Shown here: positions 60,833 through 64,000 of the stretch, in pieces | Position numbering within the stretch: position 1 is the first letter of the stretch | Layout of the letters: each line of letters begins with the position of its first letter | DNA from: Eucalyptus grandis | Lineage: Eukaryota > Streptophyta > Magnoliopsida > Myrtales > Myrtaceae | DNA: 64,000 nucleotides | NCBI RefSeq assembly: GCF_016545825.1 | Contig: NC_052612.1 | Span: forward strand, 3,472,001-3,536,000 | Reading direction: 5' to 3' | Translations under genes and position numbers: made by a program | Notes under the pieces: model-generated | Databases searched by the model: none | The model's input: the letters and a program-made list of their open reading frames with translations, nothing else | What the model was told of the DNA's origin: nothing

Positions 60833-63800
60833 TCATTCAACCTGCAAGTAAGCATTGCCATTCGCTTCAGTCACTCGAAAAGTGTATTCAGATGAAGTCT
60901 GACAACTCTCAACATCCATACGTTCAAGGACATGCCATGCCTCTTCTTCCATGGATGGGACTTCCGAATCCTCAAATTAATCATTCAAGGCCTCAGGATG
61001 TATAGTTAATGTAAAGTAGAATTCGTTTGACACCTATTACGATGATAGTTGAAATAACAACAAATTTATTAATGAGTATCTAAGACATGGTGATATGAAA
61101 TTAAGTCTCACAAAAGATATGGTAACTTCACAAAGGTTCAGTTCACCATTTAGATAGGACTGAAGAAACACTTCAGTATTCCCCAACTAGGTAACCAATT
61201 CATTCTTATTTCTCTATTTGACTTTTCTTATGCATGATCATTATGTTGAAGGATGGTAGATAGCTTGGGCCCAAAAGAAAGGGGGGAGTAAAAAGATATA
61301 TCCCCTAACCACAGCGTCCTTTGACTTCTGATCAGAGTAACGGCATCAAAGTTTGCTATTAAAAAAAAAAAAAAAATGTAACACACATGGGCCACTCATA
61401 TCTTGCGTGACCTGAGCTCAGGTTGCATCACATCGGCCACAACTTCAACATTTACCAGGGGTTCAGCTGGATTGTCAAGCTCCGCATACAGGACACAGCA
61501 TTTGAGGCAGAGAAAATTGCCAACATCTGCCTTCATCCCAAAAATAATATCCTTCATATTATGATCTTCCACCTAACAGATCCATAATTTCACACATATA
61601 CAAAAAACTGAAAGAGTAGAGGCTCAAGTTCAACAATCCGTGCTTATAAAAGAGTGACACCAGACATATCATGTAATCATTGCTACAGATCCACACTCAG
61701 TAGCTAAGTCATGCAACAGCAGCAGCTAGACGTAGAAATACATTATGCGCTGAATGAGTACTTACAGGTCTCAAGAATTCAACATGGTCAACTTCAAAGA
61801 ACCCGGGTGACAAACCAGCAAAGGCATTCGCATTAAAATCCTCCAAATACCTTCCCATGAATATTCCTTTGCTGTGAATGGCATATTAATGAGTTCTCAA
61901 AACAAGTGTCGCTTCTCGGAATGATATCACTGTCTGCCAGTGCAGGCATATCACAGAAGACACGAACTTCAGCAAACAAAGCTTGGAGCCTTGACAAGTT
62001 ATCCCCCTTAGTATTGCTGCTACGTTCTTCTCTCCTTTTTCCTCATTTGATTCCTTCTTTTCTGCCTCTTGCCAAAGTAATTTTTCTATCTTTATCTCTG
62101 GGGAGATGGGCTTAATTGGAGCTGATTTCCCAGTTCTAGAATCACGAGCCACGAATGTGAAATTGGCGGTAAGTGCAACTGAATATGAGGAATCACAGAT
62201 TTCTGCCAGAAAATACCAGTATAAGGTAAACAGCAGAATGGATCAGTAATGAGACTATATCATGGAAAGTACAACTTTATGAAGATCTGCCACCTGAGTA
62301 TTGTGCTTGAACATTTTGAAAACCTTGACAAACTGCCAATATTTCTTGGCAAGAGGATGTTGATTAGCAAGCTTCTCCATAGTTTGGATGGGTTTGATTT
62401 ATTTATTTTATTTTTGGTAATAAGAGAATGGTGAATGGCTAGCAAATTAGCAAACTTCTGCATAGTTTTTATGAGTAGAGTTAACATGCAAGAGTAAATA
62501 TGGTTTAAAAAGAATAAACACACATTTAAGGCACGGAGATCAAAGTGACACCATCCTTCAGGATCAAGAGTAACGTGACTCCTGCAACTGTTTAGTGGCA
62601 GCAGGTGGAAATGTATGTTCTCGTCCTATAAGCCAATTAAGCAGTCATCAATTTGAGGGGAGAAAGTAGCATACTATCATCAATTGGAAGTACTGTTTCA
62701 TATGATACCTTCTGTGGACTGAGTTACTTCCAGGTGGATCTCCATTGACGAGCGCCCAACCCATGTAACAGCTCACACTATTTGCAAGTCAGTGTCAATA
62801 CGGATTGGCCTCGTGAGAAACTTCTGCCTAGGGAAGCAGCGACTAATAATAGAGGCCTTGTGTTGCTATTATTGATGGAGCAAAACTGGTCCAAAAGCAG
62901 AAGGCTGAATACAATGGGGATGTTCTGTTACACACAATTCTAATGAAGAATTCCCACACTATATGAACTATGGCTAACGACTATAGAACTTAGGCATTAA
63001 GCCTCTGGTTGCAGAACTTGAAATGGACCAAGATCGATGAGAATTTAGATATGCACATATACAAAAGATAGAGACAAAGTACTTCTTACAGCAAGGCAGC
63101 AGCAAATTGTTACAATACATTCTCTAATTACCAGATGACCCATTCTAGATTATTCAAACGAGGACTCTGCATTCAAACTACGAATGGCAGAGTACTAGAA
63201 CTGATTACCCACCGACTGAGCACCAGCATCTGTCAGTTTCATATCAGGAATTTATTGAAGCACCACAAACTGTATTACCTAAGTCTAGTAGTGTCAGTGA
63301 AATCATAGGCAATTCATTTTCTGCAGAAAAAGCCCATAGGAACTCTGTTTTACAATGACAGGGTTTGCATTGCGTCGACACAAGGAATAAGCAGGGATAA
63401 AAACGCTGGAAATACGGTTAAAACCATATTTCAACAATTGAACCATCATTCAAACCGAGAAATTTAAGCTGGAGAAACATCGCAGAAAACAAATAGCACC
63501 TCATTCAGAACCAGAAACAAAAGTATCACCATCCAATAGTTGTTCGAAGCTCAGTCTTATTACCTTATAGCAGCATATAGGCCCAGCGAGAGCATCGACA
63601 TCTTCCACCAGCTTCCCTATCCTGAACTCCTTCCAAGGATTCCTATACTGATCTCCGAGCACATAATCACCTAGAAAACTCGTAAAAAACGCTCGCCCTG
63701 CTCCTAGACGGACTCCTCGGAACCAATTCGCTCTCCGGCGACGCAGCACTCTCGGTCGCACCAGCATCGCCGACCTCCTCGAATGTCTCGGATCTCGCTT

Positions 63801-63953
63801 CCCACGAGGTGTTGGTGACGGGCTAGAGAAGTACGCACCGAGCCACGAGCTGATCGGCTTCTGAACCGACGATCCGGCGTCGATGGGCAGGGCGGCGGTG
63901 GAGGCCACCGGAAGGAGGAGGCTTTTGAGAGGAGGAGACGGTGGACTACCCAA
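60833..63953 (-). pseudogene. ACOT9-like acyl-CoA thioesterase pseudogene, copy 3
   Basis: The minus-strand start at 63953 is MGSPPSPPLKSLL, placed by alignment with copy 2. One missing A after QKPI shifts the frame, and TAG occurs in the original frame soon after. Exon 1 ends near 63565. Exon 2 (62709-62885) has RPLLLVAASLGR, a lost base, then IRIDTDLQIV, TGA (62773-62775) and AVTWVGRSSMEIHLEVTQST. Exon 3 reads ARDSRTGKSAPIKPISPEIK, EKLLWQEAEKK, a frame change, FCDMPALADSDI, and the shared GGF-TAA at about 61830-61840. After NDGLR-like sequence a TAA interrupts PEALND; PSMEEEAWHVLERMDVESCQ leads to a TGA at 60833. Same family as copies 1 and 2. Confidence 0.88.
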
Positions 63954-64000
63954 CTAATGCATGGAGGCTGGCTCATAGCCAGAGTCGAAGAGGTTCCGCC

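Noticed and set aside
1..64000. tRNA, rRNA or organellar DNA insert
   Set aside because: No cloverleaf with A/B boxes and no rRNA or plastid gene stretch was recognised by eye; a covariance-model search was not possible.

Overview
This is plant nuclear DNA, almost certainly from a eudicot. It has spliced gene remnants with GT/AG borders, plant-type LINEs (DUF4283/CCHC ORF1, endonuclease-RT ORF2), a Ty1/copia element primed by initiator tRNA-Met, hAT, MULE and Harbinger-like elements, and AT-rich spacers. I could not fix the species. I found no intact protein-coding gene and no RNA gene; the window is a gene graveyard built of pseudogenes and nested mobile elements.

Layout. 1-10.3 kb: two ACOT9-like (HotDog acyl-CoA thioesterase) pseudogenes face each other as a large inverted repeat; the spacer holds a minus-strand LTR fragment (3785-6016) with an 81-bp minisatellite full of CACGTG motifs. 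11.5-13.0 kb: a fold-back MULE-like element with a 10-bp target duplication. 13.4-27.1 kb: one DUF4220/DUF594 gene on the minus strand, split by a hAT element (24618-26249) and by a solo-LTR-like element (14197-23570), which was itself split by a full-length L1-type LINE (14825-20881) with a perfect 17-bp target duplication. 27.3-27.9, 39.0-39.7 and 50.1-50.7 kb: three members of a TTA-targeting MITE family. 28.5-39.9 kb: a segmental duplication (units A and B) of unrecognised non-coding sequence; unit B was later enlarged by a hAT element, an LTR piece and a MITE. Two further fold-back elements lie between the units. 41.0-42.0 kb: the C-terminal part of a BTB-TAZ (BT) gene, degraded. 43.3-49.9 kb: a decayed minus-strand copia element. 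52.4-55.4 kb: a plus-strand LINE fragment. 55.8-58.1 kb: direct repeats and retroelement-like debris. 59.7-64.0 kb: a third ACOT9-like pseudogene copy, direct relative to the second.

How the parts relate. The three thioesterase copies share a frameshift at the same codon, and two share the same stop, so a dead gene was duplicated. The DUF4220 locus records an order of events: host gene, then LTR element and hAT, then LINE inside the LTR element. Any present-day activity is more likely regulatory or small-RNA based (inverted repeat, G-box array, fold-backs) than protein coding. All boundaries and comparisons were made by eye.
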